Source: Annona cherimola
Lineage: Eukaryota; Streptophyta; Magnoliopsida; Magnoliales; Annonaceae
Reading direction: 5' to 3'
Assembly: GCA_030490835.1 (NCBI GenBank)
Contig: CM059975.1
Coordinates: 36,860,133 to 36,924,132 of the forward strand
Length of the DNA stretch: 64,000 bases
Made by a program: the position numbers and the translations under genes
The notes under the pieces: model-generated
Told to the model about the DNA's origin: nothing
The model's database searches: none
Seen by the model: only the letters and a program-made list of their open reading frames with translations
Part shown: positions 48,748 through 60,568 of the stretch, piece by piece
How the letters are laid out: every line of letters starts with the position of its first letter
Position numbering within the stretch: the stretch's first letter is position 1

Positions 48748-49034
48748 TAGGTTGTATTTGGTAATGAATAAAACTTTTGATGAAAAGTTTTGGAGAGAAA
48801 AAGTTGTCAAATGATGTGATATGATAGAGGTAATAATGAGTAGTAAAGAGGATAAATTTAAAATAGACAAGTTAGTTATGAGGATAGTTGTGTAGAAATG
48901 ATTGAAAAATAGGATAGTTGTATAGGAAAATGTGAAAAAATAATTAAAAAGTATGATAGTTGTGGAGAGTGAAAAGTTTTAGATTGAAAAGTTTTAACTT
49001 GACATTTACTATTAATTGCCAAACACGCCCTTAG
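48748..49034. mobile_element. hAT-like MITE, family 1 copy B
   Basis: Ends ttaggttgtatttgg and ccaaacacgcccttag. The inside matches copy A in inverse orientation (aaaagttgtcaaatgatgtg, aggatagttgt, agtgaaaagttttagattga). Confidence 0.7.
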
Positions 49035-49873
49035 TAAGACTTACTAATGAAGAAAATGATTTGAACATATTTCTATTTACTTTTGTTGTAGGTTGTACCC
49101 TTGCTTTCATGTCGATGAGAATTTTGTAATGCTGTTGATGAGGAAAATTATTTAATTTATATATTTTCCATTATCATGTGCTCATGTGATATGTTATTTA
49201 TGCATGTATAGGGTTGTTATTCATTGAAGATTATCCTCCTCCCAAAATGTTAAATATTCTAGGAAGGCGTTGTTAATTTTCTAGTGCAATTACTATCGAT
49301 TCTAGGAGTTGATCATTGATGCACCACAAAATAACTCTTTTGACTTGTATGTTTTTTATTTTTTATGCATATCATTTATACCATACAATATGGATACTAG
49401 TGAGAAAATTTTCACATCATTCATTTATAAAATCGCTAACTAGGTGGTGACCTGGTTGATCAAGACTCTAGCAACTTTGCCAGAGATCTTGTATTCAAAA
49501 CCTACTAAATGCAAGGCAGGTGCATGTGTCCTCCTATAATTGAGGTAATTTGATAGTTGTCCCCCTAAGTGTGAGGATATTTATAAAATGTCCCTCCATA
49601 ATGAGAGTTGTTAATAGACCTGATTTATAATATCAGAATGTCACATAGTATGTAATTCCAATAAAAAATAGTTATAAAATATAATTCAAAGTTGAAGTTT
49701 GGAAAACCAAAATAAGTCATCAGTCATTCATAAGTTCCCTTAAACATTTCCTATAAGAAAATTATTCAAAATTAAGCAAATATACAAGTGAAAAATCAAA
49801 TATTTGCTTACTTTCTTATGGAAATTCTTCTAGTGTGCTTTCCTTTTCTAGCACTTTTCTTTTTTTTGATATA
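49035..49873. other. AT-rich sequence with a SINE-like relic
   Basis: At about 49445-49510 ggtggtgacctggttgatca followed after ~35 bases by gtattcaaaacc resembles decayed A and B boxes of a tRNA-derived SINE. Nothing else is recognisable. Confidence 0.3.
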
Positions 49874-50165
49874 AGGTGTGTTTTCAAAGTTATAAAACTT
49901 TTAGATAAAAAGTTTTCAGTATAAAAGTTGTTAAATTGAAAGAAAATGATATGATAATGTAAGAGTAATAATGAAAAGTAAAAAAATAACATTAAAATAG
50001 ATAAGTTGGTTGTATATGTGATTGTATAAAAATGATCGAAAAGTAAGATAATTATATAAGAAAATATAAAGAAATGATTAAAATTTGGATCATTACAGAG
50101 AATGAAAAGTTTTAGATTGAAAAGTTTTAATTTGATATTTTTTAAATATTGTCAAACACACACAC
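49874..50165. mobile_element. hAT-like MITE, family 1 copy C
   Basis: Starts aaggtgtgtttt and ends gtcaaacacacac; internal gaatgaaaagttttagattg matches copies A and B. More diverged. Confidence 0.65.
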
Positions 50166-50379
50166 GATCTAGATAGAAGTTTATAACCTAGGAAGTAATT
50201 TTCTAAGATTCTTTGACAATGTCCACTAAACATTAGCAAATATTCCTAATTATTTCTTCTCAACCTATTAGATACTATTTGACATTCCCAAACATCCTAG
50301 CCCATTAATATATTGCGTTATGATCATTTTGAGATCCAATCCTATGGTTGCATATACTCAATTTTCTATTTATTCGAAA

Positions 50380-50610
50380 CTTTTCTTACACAAATGTTAA
50401 TTATGTATTTAATGTGTATCAATGTTCGAAAAAATGTGTATCAATTTTTACCATTATTAGATACTTTCCACTAATTTTTAAAAATTCAAAAAAATCTAAA
50501 AATCTACGACAATGGTAAAAATTGATACACATGCTAGATACACTTAGATTAACAGTTTTATGAAAAATTTTGAAATAAATTTTAAAATGGGTATATACAC
50601 CCGAGAGCAT
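50380..50610. mobile_element. Foldback MITE relic
   Basis: gtgtatcaatttttaccatt mirrors aatggtaaaaattgatacac around a centre near 50480. The right arm continues tagattaacagttttatg as in the MITE at 43183. The ends are unclear. Confidence 0.65.
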
Positions 50611-50654
50611 TAAGATTATGAGTGCAATTCGGGCTCACGAAACTGAGGTTTATT

Positions 50655-50740
50655 TCAATCCTAACCCTAACTCTATTTACAAAACATCAACCCTAACCCT
50701 GAAACTAACCCTATGTGTAAAACTTAAACCCTAATCCTAT
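50655..50740. repeat. Degenerate telomere-like CCCTAA motifs
   Basis: Several CCCTAA or AACCCTAA units are dispersed over 85 bases, not a perfect array. Confidence 0.6.
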
Positions 50741-50959
50741 TTTTGAAAATTGGTTTCGGGTTGGAATTTAGGTTGATAAATTTACATTTTATTTAAGAGT
50801 GATAAGTTTAAAATTTTATATAACTGTACAATAATAACAAATTATATAAGTAAACATAATAATATACGGTCAAACCATATATTTTTAAAAAATATAATAA
50901 TATAAAGAAGATAAGTGATACCGTTAGGCCGGGCTAAGTAAATATCATACTTAGCCCAC

Positions 50960-51240
50960 CTCAAAAAACTCATTTGCAATAACTTTTTTGTTTTTCTCTT
51001 TATACACTTATTTATCTGATGTATTTAACATATAATCTAAGTTTTACCATTTTTGGATATGTGTACATATTTTTTTGAGATTTTTAAACATTTGTGTATA
51101 TATGTATTTAAAATACTCTTATCTTTAAAAATATAAAAAGATATACACATATATCCAAAAATTGTAAAACTTGTTTTATACGTTAAATACACGTAGATAA
51201 ATAAGCATTTGAATAAAAACTTAAAAAATTGTTATAAATA
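50960..51240. mobile_element. Foldback MITE relic
   Basis: aagttttaccatttttggatat mirrors atatccaaaaattgtaaaact, and outer arms gatgtatttaacatata / tatacgttaaatacacgtaga pair. Same general type as 28711 and 50380. No TSD resolved. Confidence 0.6.
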
Positions 51241-51299
51241 TAAATCTTGTTTATAATATAATTACAAGATGTCAAACATGTATTTATAAATATAAATGA

Positions 51300-51775
51300 C
51301 ATCCTCAACATCATCATCATAAGCTATTTCCCACCTAAGCAGGGTAAGCTGCATGGATTTTGTTGTATCGTTCTTGACGATTTAAGACTAAATTTTTTAT
51401 AATTTGTAATATTTTTAAATCTTGTTTAATTACTTTCATCAATATTTTTCGGTTCTTCCTCTCATTCTCCTACCGCCTTCTACTTTGATAAATTCTGTTT
51501 TCCTAACCTGTGCTACTTCAGGCCTCCGTTTAACATGACCAAACCATGTTAATCTATTTTTCTTATTTTATGACAAATTGGTCTCACTTTTAAATTTTTC
51601 GAATTATTTTATTCCTAATTTTATCTTTTCTTATTTTACCACTTATCCACCTTAACATTCTCATTTCTGCTACGCTCATTTTTTGTATATGTTGTTCTTT
51701 AATTGTCCAGCATTCTTTCCCATAAAGCATAGCAGGTCTAATCGCAATCTTATAAAGCGAGAGTTAGCATGTCAA
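51300..51775 (-). pseudogene. RTE-type LINE 3' tail
   Basis: The minus strand reads IAIRPAMLYGKECWTIKE, QKMSVAEMRMLRWISGKIRK then LTWFGHVKRRPEVAQVRK, the conserved C-terminal end of RTE-like LINE reverse transcriptases (AMLYGAECW, VAEMRMLRWM, RWFGHV-RR). The 3' end runs into (CAT)n at about 51310-51322, as is usual for RTE tails. It is 5'-truncated, a normal outcome of target-primed reverse transcription, and carries frameshifts. Confidence 0.75.
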
Positions 51776-52088
51776 GTTGGCAGCCGGTGCTATTAAAAAT
51801 TACTGCTACATCTCTTATGAATTCTAAAAATATAATAAATATAAATAACATAAAGTACAAAAATATAAAGAAATATTGTTTAGATATTATATGTAAAATA
51901 GAAATCGGGCTCGGGTTCTTCAGGTTTGGATTTACTCGAACGCTAATCCTATCACATTTACAAATAGGGTTCACCGGGTTCGGGTTTTTCGGGCTCTGGT
52001 TGTAGAAAAGCGAGTTCTAATACCATAAACAATCGGGGTTTGGCGGGCCGGCTTCGGGCTCAACCTGGCCTAAGTTGCACCTCTAATT

Positions 52089-53029
52089 AAGATCGAACCT
52101 CGATCATTTCCGTCTGTTCCAAAATGGTATTTTTATATTTTATTTTTTATTAAATTTTTATGAAAATGATCACAATACCTCTATGTTTAAAACTCAAAAA
52201 CACATCTACAAAGATAGTACAACTTGATTTATGGATTATATACACCTAACATAAAAATTTTATAGAAAAAAAATTGAAAATTATATTTCTAGTCGTTCAG
52301 AAATGGCCCCAATTCTAATCGGTTGTAGAACATCAAGCCCTAATATATTAACCTATCTTAACTTATCAAAGATGAATAGATTTTATCATATTCAAAACAT
52401 TTTAAACATAATTTTCATCATCTGTTTGTTGTGGGCCTCAATGAACTTGGGATTTTCCTCTTTTCAGGTCATTTTCTTGTTTGAGAAAACTGGTTTTAAA
52501 TAATGTCTTTTTGACAATCTAAGATTGGACCTTGAATTTTTATGATTGAAAATTTTTAAAATATTTTAATTTCTATGATTGGATTATTATTTTTAAATTG
52601 AGATTCGCTTGTTCAAATTAATTCATGAAAACAGCTTTATAATGCATATCTGTTGGTTCAAAATTCCAATTTTCTGTAACTGTTAAATGATATATAAAAA
52701 AAGTTCCTTCTTTGCTTAAGGTCTCCTTAAACGAACTTCTTAATTTGATAGTAGAACCTAAAAGCTGTCTAACATCCAGTTTCTAGGTTGATAACAAGAT
52801 CCCATATTTCCAATGTTCAGCAGCTACACCAAGAAAAGGTCCCTGTTTGTCCGCCACTTCTCCATGTTTATTCATAATTTTTCAAGCTTCAATAGTTAGA
52901 TTCTTAACTATAGTGCATAGCTAGTTAGTACTAAAAAGTTTCCAATCCAGTTATTAAGATGTAAAAAGCGACCTTCTTAATTATGATGTTTCACTAAAGT
53001 AACTCCTAAAATCACCCCCTATGTATACC
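52089..53029. other. AT-rich intergenic sequence
   Basis: No coding signature or clear repeat ends. Confidence 0.4.
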
Positions 53030-53238
53030 AAGGGTGTTTTTAGCAAAAGGGGAAAAAATCAAGCTAAAACTTTTTATTCTCCATAATTACTCTATTTTTA
53101 ATCATTTTTTCACATTTTCCTATAAAATTATCTTACTTTCTAGTCATTTCTACATAACTACTCATACAACTAATCTATCTATTTTAACTTTATTCTCTTT
53201 ACTCCTCATCATTACCTTCACTTCCCAAACACCCCCTA
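53030..53238. mobile_element. hAT-like MITE, family 1 copy D
   Basis: Starts agggtgttttt and ends cccaaacaccccct. Shares ctccataattactct, tcatttctacataactac and cctcatcattacc with copy A. Internally shortened. Confidence 0.65.
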
Positions 53239-53334
53239 ATACTTCCATATTTTTGGGTTGGTTTCTTAAGTTTTGTATATCTAAGTCAATTGCTTTTAGT
53301 TTCTTATAACAACAATGCTATCTTATGTTGCAAC

Positions 53335-53480
53335 AACTTTTTTCCCCGTTTGCCGTGGTCCAGCGCTCCATGGCGTTTTCTCTGTTCATGGGAATCGAAA
53401 CCCGAACTTTGGGCATATGCTCCCACATGTGAAAGCAACTACCCTAAGGCAAGTTCACTATGTTGCAGCAACTTAAAGCT
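53335..53480 (-). mobile_element. SINE-like relic (tRNA-derived)
   Basis: On the minus strand GGTAGTTGCTTTCACATGTG is followed by CGGGTTTCGATTCCCATG, a recognisable B box (GGTTCGANTCC with one extra T). The layout resembles Au-like plant SINEs. It is not a tRNA gene because no cloverleaf acceptor stem forms. Confidence 0.5.
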
Positions 53481-55235
53481 AAAAAAAATGCTACTGTTTC
53501 CCTTTAAACTCCACATATATATTCGTTATGAATTAAATCATGGCATCTCAAAGTGATGAAAATACGTATACTTCACAAATTATCACGAAATTCCCTTTGA
53601 ACAAGACTATTTTCCGGCAGCTTACTAGGGCCTAAATGACGAAGTCCAAATATTTCTACGTAGTTTCTCAAAATTTCATTCCCACTCGCAACCTCTGAAA
53701 TGACAAAGATGCCCATGCTTTTGATTTTATAGATAAAAAAATTTACATTCAAAAGAGAGATGATTGTATAGTTGTAAGTATGATTATACAGGCGTAAAAG
53801 CACTAAAAATTTATTTAAAAGTGAATTTTTAGCTTAAATTATAATTAAGGTTAAGGCATATTTGTTGTTTCATAGAAGGCTTCGGGTGCGAATGAAAACT
53901 TAGGTAAACTATGTTGATGTATCTGGAATTGTGAACAAAAATTGTGAGCATATTTGAAATTCTCTGTTTTGTCAAACTCACGTTATGCATATATCTTCGA
54001 ACAAAAATTGTGAGCATATTTGATATTCTCTTTTTATCGACACTCACGTTATGCATATATCTTCAATCAAATAAACCATTTAGTCATTTTTAACAAGTAA
54101 AAATCACACAACTTTATTCTTAATGTTTCCAAAAAAAATTTAATTTATTTTTCAACGCCTAATTGAAAGTGCAACACTATTTGAGGGCCAACTTGATTTT
54201 AAAAGAGCGAAATGGCCAACTAAGTTGCTTTTAGAAGTGCTTTTGAGAGGAAAAGTAAACGAGAATTTGTTGTTTCCCTCGTCAGCACTTATTTCGCGCT
54301 TTTATTACTGATTTTACGCATAAACCAAATGTCATAAGCAAAAGCTAACGATAGTGATCCTTATCCAAACAGTATTTTAGTTTATCTCGTCGCTTATAGG
54401 ATAAGTGCATGAGGCGCGCTGAAAATCGTAGCCAAATAGAGGCTAAATATGTGATATTTTGAAATTGACCTAGCTTATTTGAAGTGGTAGATGACATGGG
54501 GACTGTGCCAACCAGCATCAATGACCTTCGTTCAATTCTCAGTATTAGCCACGATCATCAAATGGGGAAGAAATGCGCCTTCAATCTAGATCTTGTTTAC
54601 AAACACTCATGTCCCAAGTATATATGTTCTACACACTCTGTTGGGTCGACAATGCTGGCATTCAGTCAGATTCAGATCTCACGCCCCAGGGTTCGGACAC
54701 TTTGTCCTCAATATGAGGGATGCATCTGGAGACTGCCTCAGCCTTGTGAGGGTCGAAAGAACTCAGACAAGCGGATGAAGTGCCATCTGATTATGCTTAG
54801 TATGTACAATTGTCATCTAAAGTCTAGGGGCATGTCTAACAGAGGATTGAGGGCCTAAACATGAAAGAGACAGTGACACCAATTTAGGCCGTTCAATTGG
54901 CTCTACCATTAGCACTATCTCCTAGGATTCACATAAATAAATATACAAAAAAATACACCTTAGTTCGAACACTATATTGACCCAAACAAGAAACTTCACC
55001 ATTGTTTTGGTTTATAAGAATAAATATTTTCCAAAAACTTACTAAAAAACAAAACAAAAAAAAAATACAATAGCTTGCCCAGTCAAAAAAATGAACTGAA
55101 AAAATGAAAAAATAATAAAACAAACATGGTTGGACACATGTTTATTTTCCTAGTAATTTCCAGGGGAAAATGAAAATAATAAATCAGACCCATGCAACTA
55201 TGTAAAGCATAATCATAAAAGACGGACTAGGGATA
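53481..55235. other. Intergenic sequence 3' of the TIO-like pseudogene
   Basis: No recognised gene. At 53945-54062 a ~60-base unit (attgtgagcatatttga(a/t)attctct...tcacgttatgcatatatcttc) occurs twice in tandem. The 124-codon plus frame at 54484-54858 has no family signature and I do not call it. Confidence 0.4.
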
Positions 55236-55239
55236 GGGA

Positions 55240-58200
55240 CAGTTCTTACAGCAAAACAAGCAAACCTCCTGGTACACTTATCTGGATCAGCACATCTGTC
55301 AATAAGGAAACCGATTTTATGATGCCTTGCCTACATATTTAAAGAGGAAAAGCACAAGTCATACAAAGTGAAATACCATATCGGAGAAGTAGATATAGTT
55401 AAGTTCAAAAAAGAATGTAAGATCCATTTCTTACAAGCAAACTATAAAAGTATGAGCTGTGAAGGCACATGTTGCCTATGGCACTGCATGCTTTTGCCCT
55501 CAAATTTGCATCTTCATGACTTAAAGGATCTTTCAAGGATTCTAATAAATCAGCCTTCTTTATAGGTTCATAGAAATCCTGCAACAATGTGCACATTACT
55601 ACAACTTATGGAGAGGTAAATTACTCGTTAAATAAATAACTACAAGCATCGTGCTTTCAGTGTATTGCTTTGTTGATGAGACAAGTGAAAAAGTTGTGCT
55701 AAAATGTCAAGGTTTCACAATCCGCGGACATTTAAGACCAGAAATATTTCAATGATACCAGTAGTAGAAAAAATTGCAGCGTATCACCCCCATTTTTGGG
55801 CAACTTTTGATGATTAACTCAAAATACAATTCACTCATTTCATTTAAAACTATTCATTTCATGCAAATCAAATACTTAATAAAGGTGTAAAATCAACGTA
55901 ATAAAATTGACTGATTTATATATCAATTTTAAAATTGCTAATTCAATATCTAGACCATCTAAAACATCATTCTCATATAAATAAATGATTATATAAAGTA
56001 TCATAACATTCTAATGCACGTACGAATGGATATGAATTTTTTTATAATTTACACATGATTATTTACATTTTAACCAGGTATGAACCATCCAAGACTTCAA
56101 TTGAAATGATTTTTGGCACCATGATGAACAAAATGATGTTAAATAAAAAAAGTAGACTAGATATTTTTTATCATCAACATGGGCCCAAATAGAGGCAGAA
56201 CATTGAAATTTCAACGGTATCAAGTACCACTGAAGTATTTCCCTATAAATGAATGGAAGCAATATTTGTAATGGCAGCAATGGAACACTAATTGACAATA
56301 ACCTGTATGATTCCAGTAGCAAAAATTTCTGAATGTTGATAATAATTGGTGAGAAAGGATTGCTTACCAATGATGTTGTGTAAAGAATTAGGCTTTGGTG
56401 GATAAACTAAGTTGTTCCTCTTAGATGGTATTCAAGTACATCAAAACCAAGACCAATACCAGCTAAGATGGTTCAAGTTGAAGGTATGGAAGAACTCTAA
56501 AAATGACATGAGAAGAGATGATTGAGGATATGACCACAGTAGAGCACTTTCCCACACTCAAAAAATGCTTGGCTTCTCTGACTGCACCTTTGGAAGTTTG
56601 CTCTTCCTAACCAAAGCATTGATAAAGTAGGGAAAAAGGGAAAATAGATAGAGAAACAGGACTCTAGGACAACTCTTGGAAGTATAACCCAGGAAAATGG
56701 CATGATAACCTTCGTAAGCTTGGAGAATGAAGATTAAGATGAAGGTAGTTTTGGGAACAATATTAGTTTCATTGCATCCCCCAATTCCCCTTTCATCCAA
56801 TAAAGTTTGACTGCCATAAAAAAGACAGTGGCCACATAGGAAATGAACTAAATAAGAACAAATCAGGAGATATAATGGGATGGAGAAACAATTTCTACCA
56901 CATACACCAATCTGTCTCTGACATCCGACATCCAGGCAAGATCAGAAACTATAATCAAAGTGTCCAGAACCACTTCCAGAGGACTAGAACTGCCAAGCAG
57001 CTTTCACGTTCTTCTTGAATCCAATAAACCATCTCTGACAAGTTGAATGCCTAGGGGTCGATAGGTTGTCATTTTTGCAACCAAAGCCAATGGCCTAGCT
57101 GAATCCTTGGACTCCAAATGCTCAAAGCACCTAAGCATACAAGATGGTAGCCCAACCTGCCAATCAAACAGTTTCATTAAAAAACAATCATGTGCTTGAC
57201 CGTCTGAAAAATTAAAATCTCACCTCCATAAGGATTTGAACATAGTGAAGCATGTTTGCCTCAATTACTTTTGCCATGTCCTTGCTCTCCATTCCAACTC
57301 TTCCAACTGGTGACCCCACATTGAGGATAAAGCCACTGTTGAGTGATGCAGTTGTTGAACGTATTCCACCAGCAGTCTATACTACAACAAAAGGAAATGC
57401 CAGAAGATCAAGTACTCCATTGGTCAGATCCTCGATCCCATTGCTTCCACCTCTAGGCCTGGTCCACTCCTTTAAAATCTTACGGTGAAGTTCAGATATC
57501 GAACCAGATATTAGTTTAGCAGCTTCTTCCTGAACAAAATTTCATGGAAAGCACCCCCTGGAATGCAGTGGCCTATTGCAGAAACAGTCCATAACACACC
57601 AGCAGGTGAGAGGCCAACCAAATCCTCTATGCCATCAGTTGTTTGCATGGTGACATACTGAGGGTTGTCTGTCTGCAAACAAACCTAGAAGTAATTGAGG
57701 AATACCATGGGAACATGCTTGCTCAATAGCTAGTGGCCCAATTAACTACATTCTTGTATCCAAAAACCCCACAACCATCCCTCAGTCCATGCCAGTTGGA
57801 AAGCATCCCTTTGGATTTCAAATTCACCCATTTTCATCAGTCGATGCAACCCTTAGATAGGCACGCAAGCATGCCATAGGAGGAATCAAAGGCAGTGCAG
57901 ATTCAGCAATTGGGGAGAGAGCAGAGCTACAACTTTCTAGGGATATGAGAGATGCAAGGGCCAACATGGCAGCTGCAGGTTGTGATTGAGATGAGCTTGC
58001 AACCCAATCACACGAGGAAGACAAATGTGCAAGAACTAAAAGCCAAGCATGCAGTTTTTTCTGAGTAGTTGTCAGCATGCATGATGCTGAAACTCTGCCA
58101 TTTGACTTTAAGCTCTGAGCAATTGTTGCCACTGTGAGACAAGAATGCAAAATCAGGGCTTGTGGTTTGGACATTTATTTTCCCAGTTTCCTAATTCACC

Positions 58201-60568
58201 AGAAGGTGGTTCTTTGCTCCAATATAGAGAAAATGTCAGAAACAATTGTTCCATCACCACTTCCACTGATGGCAGTGGTAACAGGCAAGGAATTCGGCAG
58301 GCCACAGAGCATGCCACAGACCAGTGTGCTTGAAATGCACATCCTCAACAAGAGCTGGAAAAATAACTAAGGCATCAACATTAGCAGAAATAAGAGGGAT
58401 CAATAATATTTTCAATAATAATGATCAGGCCAAAAACTAAAATAATAGTGTTTTAATTTCTAACTGATAATCACCAAAGACAAACAAAAGTTGAAGATTG
58501 CATTGGTGCACATGCCTGGAAGCTCATGAAGCTGTTTGGGTGATGCAAAATACTAAGTTTCCCATGGCTCACTGCCAGGACACAACTCCTAGACAAACAA
58601 ATCTTTCTTTTGCCAAATTGAAGGGCCTTCAAGTTATTCTAGTGAATGGCCAGCCTTCAGGTGTTCAAAACATGACAAAAAAAAAAAACGGTGATTTTTC
58701 TTTGTACATTTTGCTAAAGACAGGAAACAAGGCACCATGTGTAGTCTCAAGTATTTTAGAGTTTCTGATATTGCACACTCAAAAACATGTACAACAATAT
58801 CTGGAGCAACAGACAAGGACCAGCACACATCTGAAAGCTTATAACTTTGGATATTTTGTCCTAACAGCCTGGCGAATTCCTAACTCTTGAAGCATTAACA
58901 TGATAACACGAGCTAACTTTCACTGTCATGACATAATTATATCATGAAAAGGGCATGTAGCCTACAGAGATTCTGCCATTTTCTTAATGTAAGAGTATAA
59001 GCACCTGAATACCAGCTGATAAGGTGGACTCTTAAGCCTTGGTGGATGCAATAGTATGTAGCGACCTGAATGGTTTTTTATTTGAGGAATGCTCTAGCCT
59101 CTGTATGAAAAATTTTAGATGCTTCTGTCTCTGTTTTGCCACTGATATCAAGTCAGAGCAATGAATGGCTTTGCAAAGAGTTCAAAGGAAACAGAATTGT
59201 ATGTCCTTTCGCATACGTAATTTCCTGTGCATCTGCCAATGCCCAAAGAGCTTTCCGAGCTTCAGAAGCCGAAGGAAACATATTTGAAGAACCAGAGATG
59301 AGGCTAGAACCTGAATTTTGTCAAGCCTTGACGTAATAGAACCACACTGCCAGATGCTATGGCATGTTCTAGCATCTTTTTCAGAGTTTTGTGTACTAAG
59401 GAATGGGAAGGGACGTCCTCAGAAAACACAGCCAAAGACTTCAGTCCCCTGACAACTCGAGAAAAGATGACTGCAATGCATGCAGCAGTTTCATACATCA
59501 TTTTTCCAGACGAGGCATCAATCGTATAACCTGTAACCTGCAGATAAAAAAAGGTTAAACAGTGAAAAAAAAATTGCTGTAAGGTAGTCATTTTAAAAAA
59601 CACCAGTTGCATGATGGTAAGGGACCTTTGAATAAAGTTCTGTAACAGAAACCCAGAGATGACTGTAGCAGCTACTCATAGCACATCCACTGTAGTCTAG
59701 AAGTTTCTTTAAAATTGAAAGACTCCGCATTGATTAAGTATAATGATCACTTCCAAACAGTAGTACAGAATGATTTGACTAATGGATGTTGATTTTCAAA
59801 TATATTTGAGCCGCAAACTAGTGGCAAGATCAGTATTCATGTTCATATACCATAATTAAGTGTGGAAAACATTGAAAATTACTTTTAGATCCAAGGAAAT
59901 TTACCTTTAAGATTAAATTACTACCATCAAATCCAGCAGCAAAATTCAGGTCAATTGTGACATCAGCAAATCCAAGAAGCACGGAGTTCATGTCATCAAT
60001 TACTGCACTACATTTAAGGGCTCCAGCTGTAATTATGTTTGAGATAATTCTGAGGGACTGGTTTGCTCAAACGATATCCTGATCTCTGTTTGGATTTCAA
60101 AAAGCAAATTTAGTTTTGATGAGATGGGAAGCAGCTAATTTTGAGGATGCAACTGTAATGAGGATATGGTGGATCCGGAGAACACAAATGAAACACTGGG
60201 ATTAACAGCTTCAGAGTTCAGATAACAGGGGCTATGAGTCAAGACAACTAAAGAGAGCTGCAAAAGATTTACAGACATCTTAGAGAAGTAGTAAGTAGGT
60301 CACTGACCTGTCTTATTGTTGCTATACATTTTCTAGAAGGCCACCACTAAGGACCTCAGATTTAGTTGTCGGGGGGTGGGGAATCCTCAAGAGAATAACA
60401 AAAAGAAAAAAAAAATTTGAAAAATGAAAAATCACCTGCAAGGACCAGAGGATCCTCCAGGCCAAGTTTTTAAAGGCAACATGACAGATGCCAGTGCTTC
60501 ATTATCTTGACCAATACTGGTTGCTCCTTTCACTGTGAGTGAGATGTTTTCCAATCTATCCAATGCCT
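55240..60568 (-). pseudogene. TIO/FUSED-like kinase gene, C-terminal ARM region, decayed
   Basis: Minus-strand exons in order from 60568 down: LENISLTVKGAT (60436 donor GTGAT), NQSLRIISNI...GSNLILK (donor at 59905), GYTIDASSGKMMYETAACIA (59330-59540, acceptor CTGCAG), FPLNSLQSHSLL region (59030-59300), QALILHSCLTVATIAQSLKS (57824-58174), NSGFILNVGSPVGRVGMESK (about 57250), LRCLEHLESKDSARPLAL (57010-57130), LRAKACSAIGNMCLHSSYFY (55405-55596) and LIDRCADPDKCTRRFACF (55245-55330). This order fits the armadillo-type C-terminus of plant TIO, a FUSED kinase homologue needed for phragmoplast expansion in cytokinesis. Introns are retained, so it is not a processed copy. In-frame stops (for example near 57395, 57050, 59160 and 59080) and missing exons show decay. 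The kinase domain is off-window beyond the retrotransposon. Confidence 0.7.

Larger units (their letters stand above)
50625..52088. mobile_element. Possible hAT-like non-autonomous element
   Basis: The right end ggcctaagttgcacctctaatt resembles the common plant terminus (T)AG(A/G)GGTGCAA. The left end gagtgcaattcgggctc is a weak inverted match. It contains ccctaaccctaa-like telomere-type motifs at 50670-50740, a foldback at 50960 and a LINE tail at 51300, so it would be composite. Weak evidence. Confidence 0.3.

Noticed and set aside
53380..53440. tRNA gene
   Set aside because: A B-box-like GGTTTCGATTCCC is present but no acceptor stem or anticodon arm can be built; a SINE relic is a better reading.
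54484..54858. 124-codon plus frame near the TIO-like locus
   Set aside because: No conserved motif and the overlapping frame at 54593 is equally open; likely chance.
58498..58890. 130-codon plus frame opposite the TIO-like gene
   Set aside because: Lies in what fits an intron of the minus-strand gene; no signature in the translation.
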